The notes: generated from the sequence alone by a model not told the origin. Counted from the stretch's first letter, positions 43,794 to 53,619 are shown. The stretch is DNA of 64,000 bases from Bacteroidota bacterium (GCA_021156365.1 JAJNDK010000008.1:248001-312000); one strand, 5' to 3'. Program-made: numbers and translations.

Positions 43794-45875
43794 ATGAACC
43801 AACGAAAGATTGAGTGGATAATCGTTTTTTTTACAGTCGTTCTTGTTTGTGCTGTGGTCACAGTGGGTTACATCACGTTTGGCAATCTCAAAAAGATAGA
43901 GCACCAGACCGAACGTATTTCCGAGCCCAACCGCACCATTCTCAATTTGAAACTGGTCATATCAGAGCTTCGCAATTCGGAAAGCAATGTATACTCTTAT
44001 AATCTCTATAAAAATGAAGAATATCTGTTGTCCTATCACCATTCGCTGGAGCTGATAGATGAATATTTCGACAGCCTCTATTTTTATCAAAAAGATGAGA
44101 AGAACAGCCAGGCGATCATAGACAGCATCCGGTTTTTGACAGAACAAAAATTCCTGCTGCTGAATGAGCATCTGAACCTGCGGAACGATGAAAAACTTTT
44201 AGGAGAGCTGAACAGGATCAACGTAAAGTTGGACTCAATCAAACTGATCGATACGCTGAACTTACGCAAAACGAACGAAGCCATACCAAAAAAGAAAAAA
44301 GGTTTTTTTTCACGCTTGTTCAAAGCAAAACAAAAACCGGATACTACTAATTACAACAAACTACTCACCGACTCCATCAACGCCATCACAAAAAGATCGG
44401 TGAACGATGTGAAAACGGAAGTAAAACAAGTGAAAGTAACCCAGGCCCGGCAGCTGGACGAAATGAAATCGAAAGAGCTGGACCTGATCGCAAGAGACAA
44501 CAGTGTAATGAGCCACCTGCTCTCCCTGATCAATGAGCTGGAAAAAAAACAAAATGAAAAATTGAAAACGATCGCCCGTGAAAATATAGATCAAACGGTG
44601 AAGACCAATAATTTCATCCGGATCTTCGGCAGCCTTATCCTGCTGCTGATGTTATCACTGATCGCTTTTTCGCTCTTTTATCTATACCGCAGCAAACAAT
44701 ACCGCAATAAGCTGAAAGAAGCCGCTAAAGTAGCAAGAGAGCTTGCAAAGAGCAAAGAATACTTCCTCGCTACGATGAGCCATGAGATCCGTACGCCACT
44801 GAATGCTATCGTAGGCTTCAGCGAGCAGCTGTTACAATCACCCCTCAACGAAGAACAACAGAACCAGAGCAAGATCATCCATTCTTCTTCTAACCACCTG
44901 CTGGAGATTGTGAACGATGTGCTTGATTTCAGTAAGATAGAAGCGGAAAAGATCAGCCTCGAGGAAATACCTTTCAATCCAAGGAAACAAGTTTGGAAAG
45001 CGATACAGTTATTGAATCAAAAAGCCCTCGAAAAAAATCTTGAGGTCCGGTTTACGGAAAGTAAAGATATTCCGCATTATGTGATCGGCGATCCGCTCCG
45101 GCTGAGACAGATCATGCTTAACCTGCTGAGCAACGCAATCAAATTCACACCCAAAGGACATATTTCGGTTACACTCGCTACCAAAAGCACCGGCGAAAAA
45201 AACAAGATCCTGTTAACTGCTTCGGTAGTGGATACCGGGATCGGGATCGCGCCTTCCCGCATCGAAACCATTTTTGAGAGCTTTACACAGGCCGATAACA
45301 GCATCACCCGCAAATACGGAGGAACAGGCCTTGGACTAAGCATTACCAAACGCCTGGTCGATCTTCAGAAAGGGACCATTTTTGTGAACAGTGAGCTCAA
45401 CAAAGGTACTTCCATTGCGTTTGAGATCCCTTACCTCGTAGACACCAAAGGTACCATTCATTCACACAAGGGCAAGCTCCCGGTGGAAAACAAGCTGGCC
45501 GGAACCAAACTGCTGATCGCCGACGATGAGGTGTTCAACCGTGTACTCATCAGTACCATTGCAAAAAAATACGGGATGGCCTATGATGAGGTGGAAAACG
45601 GAGCAGAAGCGCTGGAAATGATCCGGAAGAATCAGTACGATGTGGTGCTCATGGATGTGCGAATGCCGGAAATAAGCGGAATGGATGCTGCCGTGCTCAT
45701 CCGCCAGATGGCCGACAAAACAAAAGCAGGAGTGCCGATCATTGCGCTGACAGCAACTTCATCCCCGGAAAAAAAAGAAAAATATATACGGGCGGGCATG
45801 AACGAAGTACTTACCAAACCATTCAAAGAACAGGACCTGCTTTCTACTATCGAAAACCTATTATTCAATGTATAA
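43794..45875 (+). CDS. hybrid sensor histidine kinase with receiver
   Basis: 693 aa. TM1 about 9-30; periplasmic helical sensor about 32-268 (CHASE3-like coiled coil; ISELRNSESNVYSYNLYKNEEYL); TM2 about 270-300. HisKA about 318-385 with phospho-His in FLATMSHEIRTPLNAIVGFSE; HATPase about 430-550 with NLLSNAIKFTPKG, DTGIGIAPSRIETIFESFTQ and GGTGLGLSITKRLV. C-terminal receiver about 570-690 with IADDE, VLMDVRMPEISG, LTAT and TKPF. Hybrid kinases pass phosphate His to Asp internally and then to an HPt, which is the next gene and overlaps it by 8 bp. Signal unknown. Confidence 0.94.
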   Translation: MNQRKIEWIIVFFTVVLVCAVVTVGYITFGNLKKIEHQTERISEPNRTILNLKLVISELRNSESNVYSYNLYKNEEYLLSYHHSLELIDEYFDSLYFYQKDEKNSQAIIDSIRFLTEQKFLLLNEHLNLRNDEKLLGELNRINVKLDSIKLIDTLNLRKTNEAIPKKKKGFFSRLFKAKQKPDTTNYNKLLTDSINAITKRSVNDVKTEVKQVKVTQARQLDEMKSKELDLIARDNSVMSHLLSLINELEKKQNEKLKTIARENIDQTVKTNNFIRIFGSLILLLMLSLIAFSLFYLYRSKQYRNKLKEAAKVARELAKSKEYFLATMSHEIRTPLNAIVGFSEQLLQSPLNEEQQNQSKIIHSSSNHLLEIVNDVLDFSKIEAEKISLEEIPFNPRKQVWKAIQLLNQKALEKNLEVRFTESKDIPHYVIGDPLRLRQIMLNLLSNAIKFTPKGHISVTLATKSTGEKNKILLTASVVDTGIGIAPSRIETIFESFTQADNSITRKYGGTGLGLSITKRLVDLQKGTIFVNSELNKGTSIAFEIPYLVDTKGTIHSHKGKLPVENKLAGTKLLIADDEVFNRVLISTIAKKYGMAYDEVENGAEALEMIRKNQYDVVLMDVRMPEISGMDAAVLIRQMADKTKAGVPIIALTATSSPEKKEKYIRAGMNEVLTKPFKEQDLLSTIENLLFNV

Positions 45876-46245
45876 CTCAATGAAACCGAATATGCCAGGC
45901 ATGAAAATTTCATATAACCTTTCAGGACTCGACGGACTCGAAGACAAACACGATCAGTTTATAAAAGAGATGATCCGCCTGTTCATCAAAGGCACTTCAT
46001 CCGGAATGAAGGGAATGCAGGTAGCTGCAAAAGAAAAGGATTGGAATACAGTGGCTGAGCATGCACATAAGATCCTGGGGCCCTGTAAGCATCTCGAAGT
46101 AATGCCCTTAGCAAAAACACTCCGGTCGATCGAGAATACTATTTTCGATCTCAAAAAAACGGATGGTATCCCCGAGCTGGTGGAGCAGGCTGAAGAAGAA
46201 GCGAAAGAAACAATCAAAGTATTTGAAAAACTAATTTCGGAGTAA
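45868..46245 (+). CDS. histidine phosphotransfer (HPt) protein
   Basis: 125 aa from ATG 45868, which overlaps the end of the kinase gene by 8 bp; ATG 45880 or 45892 are also in frame. A helical bundle with the phospho-His in VAEHAHKILGPCKHLEV, matching the HPt pattern xxHxxKGxxxxLG loosely: His present, Lys present, the Gly followed by Pro. Shuttles phosphate between the hybrid kinase's receiver and the sigma-54 activator's receiver. Coupled to both neighbours (38 bp to the next gene). Confidence 0.85.
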   Translation: MYNSMKPNMPGMKISYNLSGLDGLEDKHDQFIKEMIRLFIKGTSSGMKGMQVAAKEKDWNTVAEHAHKILGPCKHLEVMPLAKTLRSIENTIFDLKKTDGIPELVEQAEEEAKETIKVFEKLISE

Positions 46246-46282
46246 TTCCGTATATTAAGTACCGTGCGGAGCGGACAAGCCT

Positions 46283-47647
46283 ATGAAGGACAAAAAAACA
46301 GTAGCTGTGTGGATAGTAGAAGACAATGAGTGGTATAATAAGCTGCTCAAACATACTATTTCACTCAACCCCGAATACAGTGTACGTACTTTTTTCAATG
46401 CACACGACTTCCTGAAAGAGCTCGAAGCCAAACCGGATATAGTGACCATCGATTACAGGCTCCCCGACATGGACGGCATCGAGCTATTGGCAAAGATCAA
46501 AAGCTTTGATGAGAATATTAAGGTGATCGTGATCTCCGAGCAGGACAAGATAGATACTGCTATTGAACTGCTGCGACTCGGCGCTTACGATTACATTGTG
46601 AAAGAAAAAGATGTGCGCAACAGGCTTCTCAACACGATCAACAACGCGATAAAGGAACAAAACCTCGTGACCAGGATCATGGCCCTGGAGCAGGAAGTGA
46701 TCAATAAATATGATCTGAATAAAACCATCATCGGTGCGAGTCCTGCTATACAAACCTCGCTCAAACTGATCGAAAAAACATTAGAGAATAATATTACAGT
46801 GATCGTTACGGGGGAAACCGGAACGGGTAAGGAAGTGGTAGCGAAAGCTATTCATTACAACTCCTCCCGCAAGCATAAGAATTTTGTAGCAGTGAATGTG
46901 GCTGCTATCCCGGGCGAGCTGATAGAAGCGGAATTGTTCGGGCATGAGAAAGGCGCCTTCACAGGAGCCAATAACCGCCGGATCGGGAAGTTTGAAGAAG
47001 CCAATGGTGGCACGCTTTTTCTCGATGAGATAGGCGAACTCGATCATTCCCTGCAGGCAAAGCTATTGCGGGCCCTCCAGGAAAAAGAGATCGTACGCAT
47101 AGGAAGCAATGCCCCGATAAAATTCGACACCCGCATCATTGCGGCCACACACAGAAACCTGAAAGAAGAGGTGAAGAAAGGGAAATTCAGAGAAGATCTT
47201 TACTATCGCCTGATGGGATTCCCGATCGAGCTGCCACCGCTCCGTTCAAGAGGAAAGGATGTACTGATACTCGCCAAACATTTTATAGATGTGTTCTGCA
47301 AGGAAAACAAAGTCCCGTTGAAAACACTGAGTGAAGAAGCAAAAGCCAAATTACTGGGTTATCACTACCCGGGCAATATCCGTGAATTGCGCTCTACCAT
47401 AGAGCTCGCCATTGTGATCGGTGATAAGAATGAGATCATGGCCAACGACATTACTTTCCTTTCGGATGAACTGAACCCTGAGAATGTAAGTGACGATCTT
47501 ACCATGCGCGAATACGAACTAAAGATCGTGGAAACGTATCTGAAAAAATACAACAACGATATCAAGCTGATCGCCTCGAAGCTGGATATCGGGCAGGCTA
47601 CGATCTACAGGATGATCAAGGAAATGAAGGAGAAAGGAACCGCTTAA
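46283..47647 (+). CDS. NtrC-family sigma-54 dependent response regulator
   Basis: 454 aa. Receiver 1-120 with [26 protein letters not shown] (phospho-Asp) and VKEKD. AAA+ domain about 145-385 with [15 protein letters not shown] (Walker A), GAFTGA ([15 protein letters not shown], intact sigma-54 contact), [11 protein letters not shown] (Walker B) and ATHRNL. Fis-type helix-turn-helix about 410-450 ([30 protein letters not shown]). Oligomerises when phosphorylated and drives open-complex formation by sigma-54. Last gene of the relay; its TAA overlaps by 4 bp the stop of the convergent HNH gene (TTAA). Confidence 0.95.
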   Translation: MKDKKTVAVWIVEDNEWYNKLLKHTISLNPEYSVRTFFNAHDFLKELEAKPDIVTIDYRLPDMDGIELLAKIKSFDENIKVIVISEQDKIDTAIELLRLGAYDYIVKEKDVRNRLLNTINNAIKEQNLVTRIMALEQEVINKYDLNKTIIGASPAIQTSLKLIEKTLENNITVIVTGETGTGKEVVAKAIHYNSSRKHKNFVAVNVAAIPGELIEAELFGHEKGAFTGANNRRIGKFEEANGGTLFLDEIGELDHSLQAKLLRALQEKEIVRIGSNAPIKFDTRIIAATHRNLKEEVKKGKFREDLYYRLMGFPIELPPLRSRGKDVLILAKHFIDVFCKENKVPLKTLSEEAKAKLLGYHYPGNIRELRSTIELAIVIGDKNEIMANDITFLSDELNPENVSDDLTMREYELKIVETYLKKYNNDIKLIASKLDIGQATIYRMIKEMKEKGTA

Positions 47648-48312
47648 TCAAAGTATTTTTCAAATTCTGCTTTCAAGTCAGGATTTTCCATAATTATTTC
47701 TCTTTTAAAAGCAGTAAAATTTGAAGATCGGTTCAATTGTCCTTTTATTCTAATCAAAAAATATTTTTTATCTTTTTTAGTATAAGTGTCATTAAAATAA
47801 TCTAAGAGATTTTGTTGAAAACTCAGAATTTCCTCTAAAAGTTTATTCCGCAAGTTGGAAGATTCTATAGTTTTCAATTTCGTAGTTCCATTATAAATAT
47901 CCATGAGCAATGATTTTGTCATCAATGTCTCTGCAGAGGTGTCGAGCTCTTCAATTTTCACCTTTTCAAGAGGGAAAGGCTTAAAGCCATATTTTAATCT
48001 ATTTCCTATATTTTGTGTCTTATCGGTACAATTAAGAATATTCTTATAATTTGCCAATTTAGTATTATTACAATGGCTACAAGCCCAAAACAAATTATTC
48101 CAATCAAATTTCAAATCAATATTTCCCTCATGAGGAGTGAAATGCTCTACATTTATAGACGTAGGCTCTTTATATTCACATATATAGCATTTATTCTTAA
48201 AGTCATCTTTTATTCTATTTAAGACATTTAAGCATTTATAATCTCCACTTGTTTTAAGCTTTTCTTTTTCTAAACAATCCGGTGCCGGCTGTGATTTTTC
48301 GAAATAAACCAT
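47644..48312 (-). CDS. HNH endonuclease (PtuB-like, TIGR02646 type)
   Basis: 222 aa, AT-rich. The centre carries an HNH/zinc cluster: CYICEYKE (first Cys pair), INVEHFTPH (catalytic His region), WNNLFWACSHCNNTK (Asn and second Cys pair), a form I know from TIGR02646-type HNH proteins next to retrons or to ATPases. It follows the AAA ATPase by 6 nt on the same strand. In Septu (PtuA/PtuB) the nuclease is the effector that degrades DNA or tRNA-like targets after phage sensing. Homology to Septu is by gene architecture and motifs, so the effector's target is uncertain. Its stop overlaps that of the sigma-54 activator. Confidence 0.75.
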   Translation of the reverse strand: MVYFEKSQPAPDCLEKEKLKTSGDYKCLNVLNRIKDDFKNKCYICEYKEPTSINVEHFTPHEGNIDLKFDWNNLFWACSHCNNTKLANYKNILNCTDKTQNIGNRLKYGFKPFPLEKVKIEELDTSAETLMTKSLLMDIYNGTTKLKTIESSNLRNKLLEEILSFQQNLLDYFNDTYTKKDKKYFLIRIKGQLNRSSNFTAFKREIIMENPDLKAEFEKYFD

Positions 48313-48318
48313 TTGCCT

Positions 48319-49548
48319 TTATTTTTTGTTATTTAACTCTATTAATTCTATTTGCTGTAATTTAACCAATAATTCTTTGGATAAATATTTCGGAGTATGA
48401 GCAAAATAATCACGTAAATATCTTAATCGCGCTGAATTTGGTTCTGATAAATCATTAGTATTTATTAGCATTTCAAACTCTCCGATTAGTGCTTTTACTT
48501 CTTCAGAGTATTTATCTGTATTAAAATAACTTTCTAATAAAGCATCATAGGAGTATGCAGATAAATCTGTAATGACAGTCTTAGATTCCAAATCACAAAT
48601 GACAGTATTAGAAAGAGAGGAAAGTACAAATGGCGAATGAGTAGTTACAATAAATTGAATCCTTGGAAAAAAATCAGTCAGAAATGGTAAAATTTTTTTT
48701 TGTAAATCAACATGTAAATGCGTCTCAATTTCATCAATAATAACTATTCCTTCTAAATCATAAGATTTCACTTCGTGAGCTTCCATCCGTAACAACAACT
48801 CAGTTACAATACTAATTATAGCAGAATATCCATCAGACAAGTTATTAAAATTAAAAGGTTGCTTCCCTGGAGCTATGATATCGAAATTATATGTTTTTCT
48901 ATCAAAAAGAAGCATAAGATCTTCCACATCAAATATTTCCTTAAGCCTATCTTCAAATTTACTAAACCAACTATCAATTTTATCAACTACACCCTGCTCG
49001 TTGTCGTCCCTTGCAAACGATCTATCTGCTTTAAGGTTTACAATATATTGAATGAAACCAATACTTGCCCTTTCCTTATAACCATACTTTTTCTTCAAAT
49101 CAATTTTTTTTACGCCTGTTGGAATCGTTAAATTTGTATGCCTCTTAGAGTCAAAATAAGCCAAAATAAATTCTCCTTTTTGGCATTTGTCATAAATTCT
49201 ATCTTCTGACAAGGAAAATGATATCTTGGTACCTCCAAAATTTTTGAACCATTCTAAAATGCCTTTATACTGATTATTAGAGTTTTGCCTTATTGTTTCT
49301 GGAAGATTGGTATTTGATATTTGATCTTCTAAATGCATTAAATTCCTTTTTTGGCTCTCATAATGCACAAAACTACCACCATCAATTTGAGTTAAATACT
49401 TATTTATTTCAATTAATAAACTGGTCTTTCCACTTCCGTTTTTTCCCGTTAGAATCAAATGCTTTCTTTTATCCTCCGAAAAAGGTATTTCCAAGTCTTT
49501 AACATTTCGAGACTCTTTAACCGTTATACTTGTTATAAAATTTTCCAT
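48319..49548 (-). CDS. AAA ATPase (PtuA-like, SMC/ABC-type)
   Basis: 409 aa. Walker A in LTGKNGSGKTSLLIEINKY (about 34-50); a long coiled or helical insertion; an ABC-signature-like NLSDGYSAII; Walker B with catalytic Glu in IVIIDEIETHLHVDLQKKILP; and the H-loop THSPFVLSSL. This is the layout of an AAA_15/21 SMC-like ATPase as in PtuA of Septu and in retron or OLD-type defence. In Septu it forms a complex that controls the HNH nuclease. Start ATG 49548. AT-rich and on the opposite strand to flanking core genes, so probably a horizontally gained cassette. Confidence 0.75.
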   Translation of the reverse strand: MENFITSITVKESRNVKDLEIPFSEDKRKHLILTGKNGSGKTSLLIEINKYLTQIDGGSFVHYESQKRNLMHLEDQISNTNLPETIRQNSNNQYKGILEWFKNFGGTKISFSLSEDRIYDKCQKGEFILAYFDSKRHTNLTIPTGVKKIDLKKKYGYKERASIGFIQYIVNLKADRSFARDDNEQGVVDKIDSWFSKFEDRLKEIFDVEDLMLLFDRKTYNFDIIAPGKQPFNFNNLSDGYSAIISIVTELLLRMEAHEVKSYDLEGIVIIDEIETHLHVDLQKKILPFLTDFFPRIQFIVTTHSPFVLSSLSNTVICDLESKTVITDLSAYSYDALLESYFNTDKYSEEVKALIGEFEMLINTNDLSEPNSARLRYLRDYFAHTPKYLSKELLVKLQQIELIELNNKK

Positions 49549-49575
49549 TATTTTATAGGTTTTTCTAATTATAAG

Positions 49576-49589
49576 AAGCTAAATAGCTT
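49576..49589. promoter_or_regulatory. palindrome AAGCT-aaat-AGCTT at the ATPase transcription start
   Basis: 5-bp-arm dyad just downstream of the -7 box 49593-49600 and around the expected +1. Could be an operator controlling the cassette. Confidence 0.35.
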
Positions 49590-49592
49590 ATT

Positions 49593-49600
49593 CAAATTTA
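49593..49600 (-). promoter_or_regulatory. -7 box TAAATTTG for the AAA/HNH operon
   Basis: Exact TAnnTTTG match on the minus strand, 44 nt before ATG 49548. The nearest TTG is only 12 nt upstream. Confidence 0.4.
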
Positions 49601-49651
49601 GTCCATTTATTTCAATCCCTTATCTCTTTCCCATAATTAGCCTACTTTTCC

Positions 49652-49659
49652 TATCTTTG
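49652..49659 (+). promoter_or_regulatory. -7 box TATCTTTG for the DEAD-box gene
   Basis: Exact TAnnTTTG match ending 7 nt before ATG 49667, predicting a leader of 0-2 nt. Confidence 0.4.
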
Positions 49660-49666
49660 CAGTCTA

Positions 49667-51001
49667 ATGGCGAACTTCGAAGAACTTAACTTAAATAAAC
49701 CACTGCAAAAGGCACTGGCTGATATGGGCTTCGACAGCCCCACTCCTATCCAGGCAAAAGCATTCCCTACCATCATGTCGGGCAAAGACGTAGTAGCCAT
49801 CGCACAAACCGGTACCGGGAAAACATTCGCTTACCTGATGCCGATCCTGCGTCAGTTGGAATTTTCAGAAATCCGTCAACCCCGTGTGTTGATCGTGGTT
49901 CCTACACGTGAGCTGGTAGTGCAGGTAACCGGCGAGATCGAAAAGCTTACCAAATTCATGAATGTGCGCATCGGAGGTATTTACGGAGGTACTAACATCA
50001 ATACACAAAAAACACTGGTTTACAACGGACTTGATATATTGGTCGGAACACCGGGACGCATCAACGACCTGATACTGAGCCGCACCCTTCAATTGCACGC
50101 TGTAAAAAAATTCGTGATCGATGAGATGGATGAATTACTGGCACTGGGATTCCGTCCGCAATTGCTCACACTGATGCAAACGCTGCCGGAACGCAGGCAA
50201 AACCTTCTGTTCTCCGCTACACTGGATGAAGACGTAGAAAAGATCATAAAAGATTATTTTACAAAACCTGAGTACATAGAGCTGATCAGCCGCGGTACTC
50301 CTATCGAAAAGATCATTCAGAAAGGCTATACCGTTCCGAATTTTTATACCAAGATCAATTTGCTGGAGCATTTATTGCTGAAGAACGAGGACATGAGCAA
50401 GGTGCTGGTATTTACAAAGAACAAAAAACTGGCCGACCTGCTGTTTGCAGCAATAGAGCCTGCTTTCCCTGGAACGATCGGCATCATTCATTCCAACAAA
50501 TCACAGCCGCAGCGTTTTGCTGCATTGAATAGTTTCCAGGAGGGCAGCTATCGTGTGCTGGTGGCAACAGATATCATTTCACGCGGTCTGGACATTCCGG
50601 ATGTAACACATGTGATCAATTTCGATACCCCGGCCGAACCCGAATCCTATATTCACCGGATCGGACGTACTGGCCGTGCAGATAAGATCGGACATGCCCT
50701 GGTATTCATCAGCCCGATGGAAAAAGAATTCCGGGTGCAGATCGAAGAGCTGATGAGAAAACCCATCCCGATGGAGAAAATGCCGAAAGAGGTGGAGGTG
50801 GTAGACAAGCTCATTCCCGACGAAAAGCCGGAGAAAAGAGACAAGAACATCGCCAAATTCAATAAGAAGCTTGAAGTAAAAGGCGGAGGTGCTTTCCACG
50901 AGAAAAGTGAAAAGAATAAACAGACTCCCAACATCGGTAAACGCAGGCAGGAAAGTCAGCGCCGGCAAAAACTGAAATTCATGCAAAAGAAAAAGAAATA
51001 A
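49667..51001 (+). CDS. DEAD-box RNA helicase (DEMD variant)
   Basis: 444 aa. RNA-dependent ATPase for ribosome assembly or mRNA decay. Motifs: TPIQAKAFP (Q motif), AQTGTGKTFAYL (Walker A), PTRELVVQ, TPGRI, VIDEMDELLALGF (motif II reads DEMD instead of DEAD), FSATL (motif III, SAT), VFTKNKKLADLLF, VATDIISRGLDIP and HRIGRTGRA (motif VI). A basic C-terminal tail (about 395-444, with GKRRQESQRRQKLKFMQKKKK) would bind RNA. Start ATG 49667. Next gene on the same strand is 99 bp away. Confidence 0.94.
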   Translation: MANFEELNLNKPLQKALADMGFDSPTPIQAKAFPTIMSGKDVVAIAQTGTGKTFAYLMPILRQLEFSEIRQPRVLIVVPTRELVVQVTGEIEKLTKFMNVRIGGIYGGTNINTQKTLVYNGLDILVGTPGRINDLILSRTLQLHAVKKFVIDEMDELLALGFRPQLLTLMQTLPERRQNLLFSATLDEDVEKIIKDYFTKPEYIELISRGTPIEKIIQKGYTVPNFYTKINLLEHLLLKNEDMSKVLVFTKNKKLADLLFAAIEPAFPGTIGIIHSNKSQPQRFAALNSFQEGSYRVLVATDIISRGLDIPDVTHVINFDTPAEPESYIHRIGRTGRADKIGHALVFISPMEKEFRVQIEELMRKPIPMEKMPKEVEVVDKLIPDEKPEKRDKNIAKFNKKLEVKGGGAFHEKSEKNKQTPNIGKRRQESQRRQKLKFMQKKKK

Positions 51002-51100
51002 GGGAATTTAAAGAAAACAAAGCAATTTCGGTTCCTTAATATTATTTGCCATTGCTGCATTATTTCGCAATATTTGTGTTTTTGTAGCGTTATTGACCCC

Positions 51101-53617
51101 GTGAAGACCGTTCAATCCCATTTCATTGCCTGCTGCCTGTCTGCGTTATTCGCTTTTGCGGTATTTTTTTCGCAGGCGCAAACGGGTACTGTGCGTGGGA
51201 AGATAGCCGAGCTGGATGGGAATACTCCTATACCCGGTGTTCAGGTATTTGTGGAAGGCACTTCCATTTCACCACAATTTACAGACAAAGATGGCTTGTA
51301 TTCTATCGAAGTGCCGGCCGACAGAGACCTCGTTATCGTCTTTGCCAACCTCAGTTATAAAACAATCAAAAAAAAGGTAAACCTGGATCCGGGAGAAGTA
51401 CGGGTGATCAATCCCTTTCTGGACATGAAAGCCGATCTGATAGAGATCGTTGTTACCGATAAGAATGAGAATGTAGACATTATAAAATTAAGCCATAAAG
51501 AGATCGTTCAGCTCCCCGGAGGTATGGATATCAACCGGTTGCTGCCATCGCAGGGCCTCGGTGTCAGCGTGAGCAATGAGTTAAGCTCGGGCTATTCCGT
51601 TCGGGGAGGTAATTTTGATGAGAATCTCGTGTATGTAAATGGCATTGAAGTATACCGTCCTTTCCTGGTGAGAAGCGGGCAGCAGGAAGGCTTGAGTTTT
51701 CCGAACCCTGATATGGTAGCTAATATGGAATTTTCTGCAGGTGGATTTGAAGCCAGGTTCGGAGATAAATTATCGAGCGTGCTGGACATCAGCTATCGCA
51801 GACCCCGTAAATTCTCCGCTACTACCTTCGTCAGCTTATTAGGTAGCAGTGCACACATAGAAGGGATATCGAAAAACAAGCTCGTAGCCTGGCAGGTAGG
51901 AGCCCGTTACAAAACCAATCAATACATATTGAAAAGCATAGACACGAAAGGTGATTATAAATCTCATTTCTACGATGTACAATCACTGGTTAACTTTGCC
52001 ATCAATCCGAAATTCAACATCGAACTTTTAGGTACTTTCTCCAGCAATAAATACCAGGTCGTTCCTTCCACACGTGAAACTACTTTCGGAACCTTCAACC
52101 AGGCTTTACAGTTCAAGGTATACTTCGACGGGCAGGAAGTAAGTCAGTATGAAACGTATTTCGGGGCGATCTCTGCCACCTACAATCCGAATAAGAAAAC
52201 CGAGCTCAAATTCATTACTTCCGCTTTTCATACCAAAGAAAGTGAAACCTTCACCGTACAGGGGCAATACTATATCAATGAGCTGGAAACCGACCTGGGA
52301 AGCTCCAATTTCGGGAACGTGGCCTTTAACAGGGGCATCGGTACTTTCCTGAACAATGGTCGGAATTATCTCGAAGCATGGGTAATGAACGCCGAGCACA
52401 AAGGGTCCTGGACGCCAAAAAAAGGTCAGCAGCTGCAATGGGGCGCACGCATTCAGCACGAGATCATTCATGACAAGCTGGGCGAATGGAATTACATCGA
52501 CTCTGCAAGCTATTCGATTCCGCTGGGTAACCCAACCACCATCGATCTCAATGATGTTATAAAAACAAAAATAAACCTGGAATCGAACCGGGTGATGGGA
52601 TATGCCCAGTACGTGATCCGCAAACAATTAAAAGATACATCAACACTTACTCTTACTGCAGGCATACGCAGCAATTACTGGACACTGAACCAGGATAATG
52701 TGATCAGTCCGCGTGCAACACTTGCCTTCAAACCCAACTGGAATTCGAACTGGGTATTCAAAGCATCGGCGGGGATGTATTATCAGCCTCCTTTCTACCG
52801 TGAAATGCGCGGGTTCGACGGAACGGTGAATACCAACCTGAAAGCGCAGCAATCTATTCATTACATTCTTTCCGGCGACCTCGAATATATCATGTGGGGA
52901 AGGACGTTCCGTTTTATAACGGCCGCGTATTACAAACAGCTGAACAATCTCGTACCGTATGAGATCGACAATGTGCGGCTACGGTATTACGCCAACAACG
53001 ACAGCAAGGGATTTGCTACAGGGATCGATCTTCGCCTGAACGGAGAATTTGTAAAAGGTGTGGAATCCTGGGTGAGCATGAGCGTCATGACGATCCAGGA
53101 AGATATCAAGAACGATTCTTACACCACTTATCGCGATTCGTTGGGAGATCCATGGTACAAAGGCTACAGCAACCTGCCCGTTCATGACAGTGCTGTACAT
53201 TATCCGGGCTTCATCCCGCGACCTACCGATCAGCGTGTTACCTTCAATTTATTTTTCCAGGATTACCTGCCAAAAATACCTTCCTGCAAAATGCATTTGA
53301 ACATGATCTTTGGATCGGGCTTAACTTTCGGCCCGCCTTCACATGAAAAGTACCGCGACACACTGCGTATGCCTTCCTACAGACGCGTCGATATTGGTTT
53401 CTCTTACCAGTTATTGAAAGAAGATCGGGAAGTAAAAGCTAAAAGTATATTCAGGGTTCTCAAATCTGCCTGGCTCAGTCTCGAAGTGCTGAACCTGCTT
53501 GCTGTGAACAATACGGTTTCCTATACCTGGATAAAAGATGTGACCAACCGGCAATATGCCATCCCGAATTACCTCACCAACCGGCAGCTGAATCTGAAGC
53601 TGCAATTGAAATTTTAG
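51101..53617 (+). CDS. TonB-dependent receptor with CarboxypepD_reg-like domain
   Basis: 838 aa from GTG 51101 (MKTVQSHFIACCLSALFAFAVFF, signal peptide cleaved near SQAQ). The frame extends to TTG 51074, which overlaps a T-rich promoter-like segment. Domains: a CarboxypepD_reg-like beta domain about 28-115 (GTVRGKIAELDGNTPIPGVQVFVEG), plug about 125-225 (GYSVRGGNFDENLVYVNGIEVYRPF, DMVANMEFSAGGFEARFGDKLSSVLDISYR), then the 22-strand barrel ending LQLKF with a terminal Phe. It takes up a ligand (siderophore, cobalamin or glycan) with TonB energy. No SusD-like or lipoprotein partner is adjacent, so substrate is unknown. Confidence 0.92.
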   Translation: MKTVQSHFIACCLSALFAFAVFFSQAQTGTVRGKIAELDGNTPIPGVQVFVEGTSISPQFTDKDGLYSIEVPADRDLVIVFANLSYKTIKKKVNLDPGEVRVINPFLDMKADLIEIVVTDKNENVDIIKLSHKEIVQLPGGMDINRLLPSQGLGVSVSNELSSGYSVRGGNFDENLVYVNGIEVYRPFLVRSGQQEGLSFPNPDMVANMEFSAGGFEARFGDKLSSVLDISYRRPRKFSATTFVSLLGSSAHIEGISKNKLVAWQVGARYKTNQYILKSIDTKGDYKSHFYDVQSLVNFAINPKFNIELLGTFSSNKYQVVPSTRETTFGTFNQALQFKVYFDGQEVSQYETYFGAISATYNPNKKTELKFITSAFHTKESETFTVQGQYYINELETDLGSSNFGNVAFNRGIGTFLNNGRNYLEAWVMNAEHKGSWTPKKGQQLQWGARIQHEIIHDKLGEWNYIDSASYSIPLGNPTTIDLNDVIKTKINLESNRVMGYAQYVIRKQLKDTSTLTLTAGIRSNYWTLNQDNVISPRATLAFKPNWNSNWVFKASAGMYYQPPFYREMRGFDGTVNTNLKAQQSIHYILSGDLEYIMWGRTFRFITAAYYKQLNNLVPYEIDNVRLRYYANNDSKGFATGIDLRLNGEFVKGVESWVSMSVMTIQEDIKNDSYTTYRDSLGDPWYKGYSNLPVHDSAVHYPGFIPRPTDQRVTFNLFFQDYLPKIPSCKMHLNMIFGSGLTFGPPSHEKYRDTLRMPSYRRVDIGFSYQLLKEDREVKAKSIFRVLKSAWLSLEVLNLLAVNNTVSYTWIKDVTNRQYAIPNYLTNRQLNLKLQLKF

Positions 53618-53619
53618 AC

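Noticed and set aside
43600-49600. CRISPR array or retron RNA near the AAA/HNH cassette.
   Set aside because: No regularly spaced repeats and no reverse transcriptase gene in the window.
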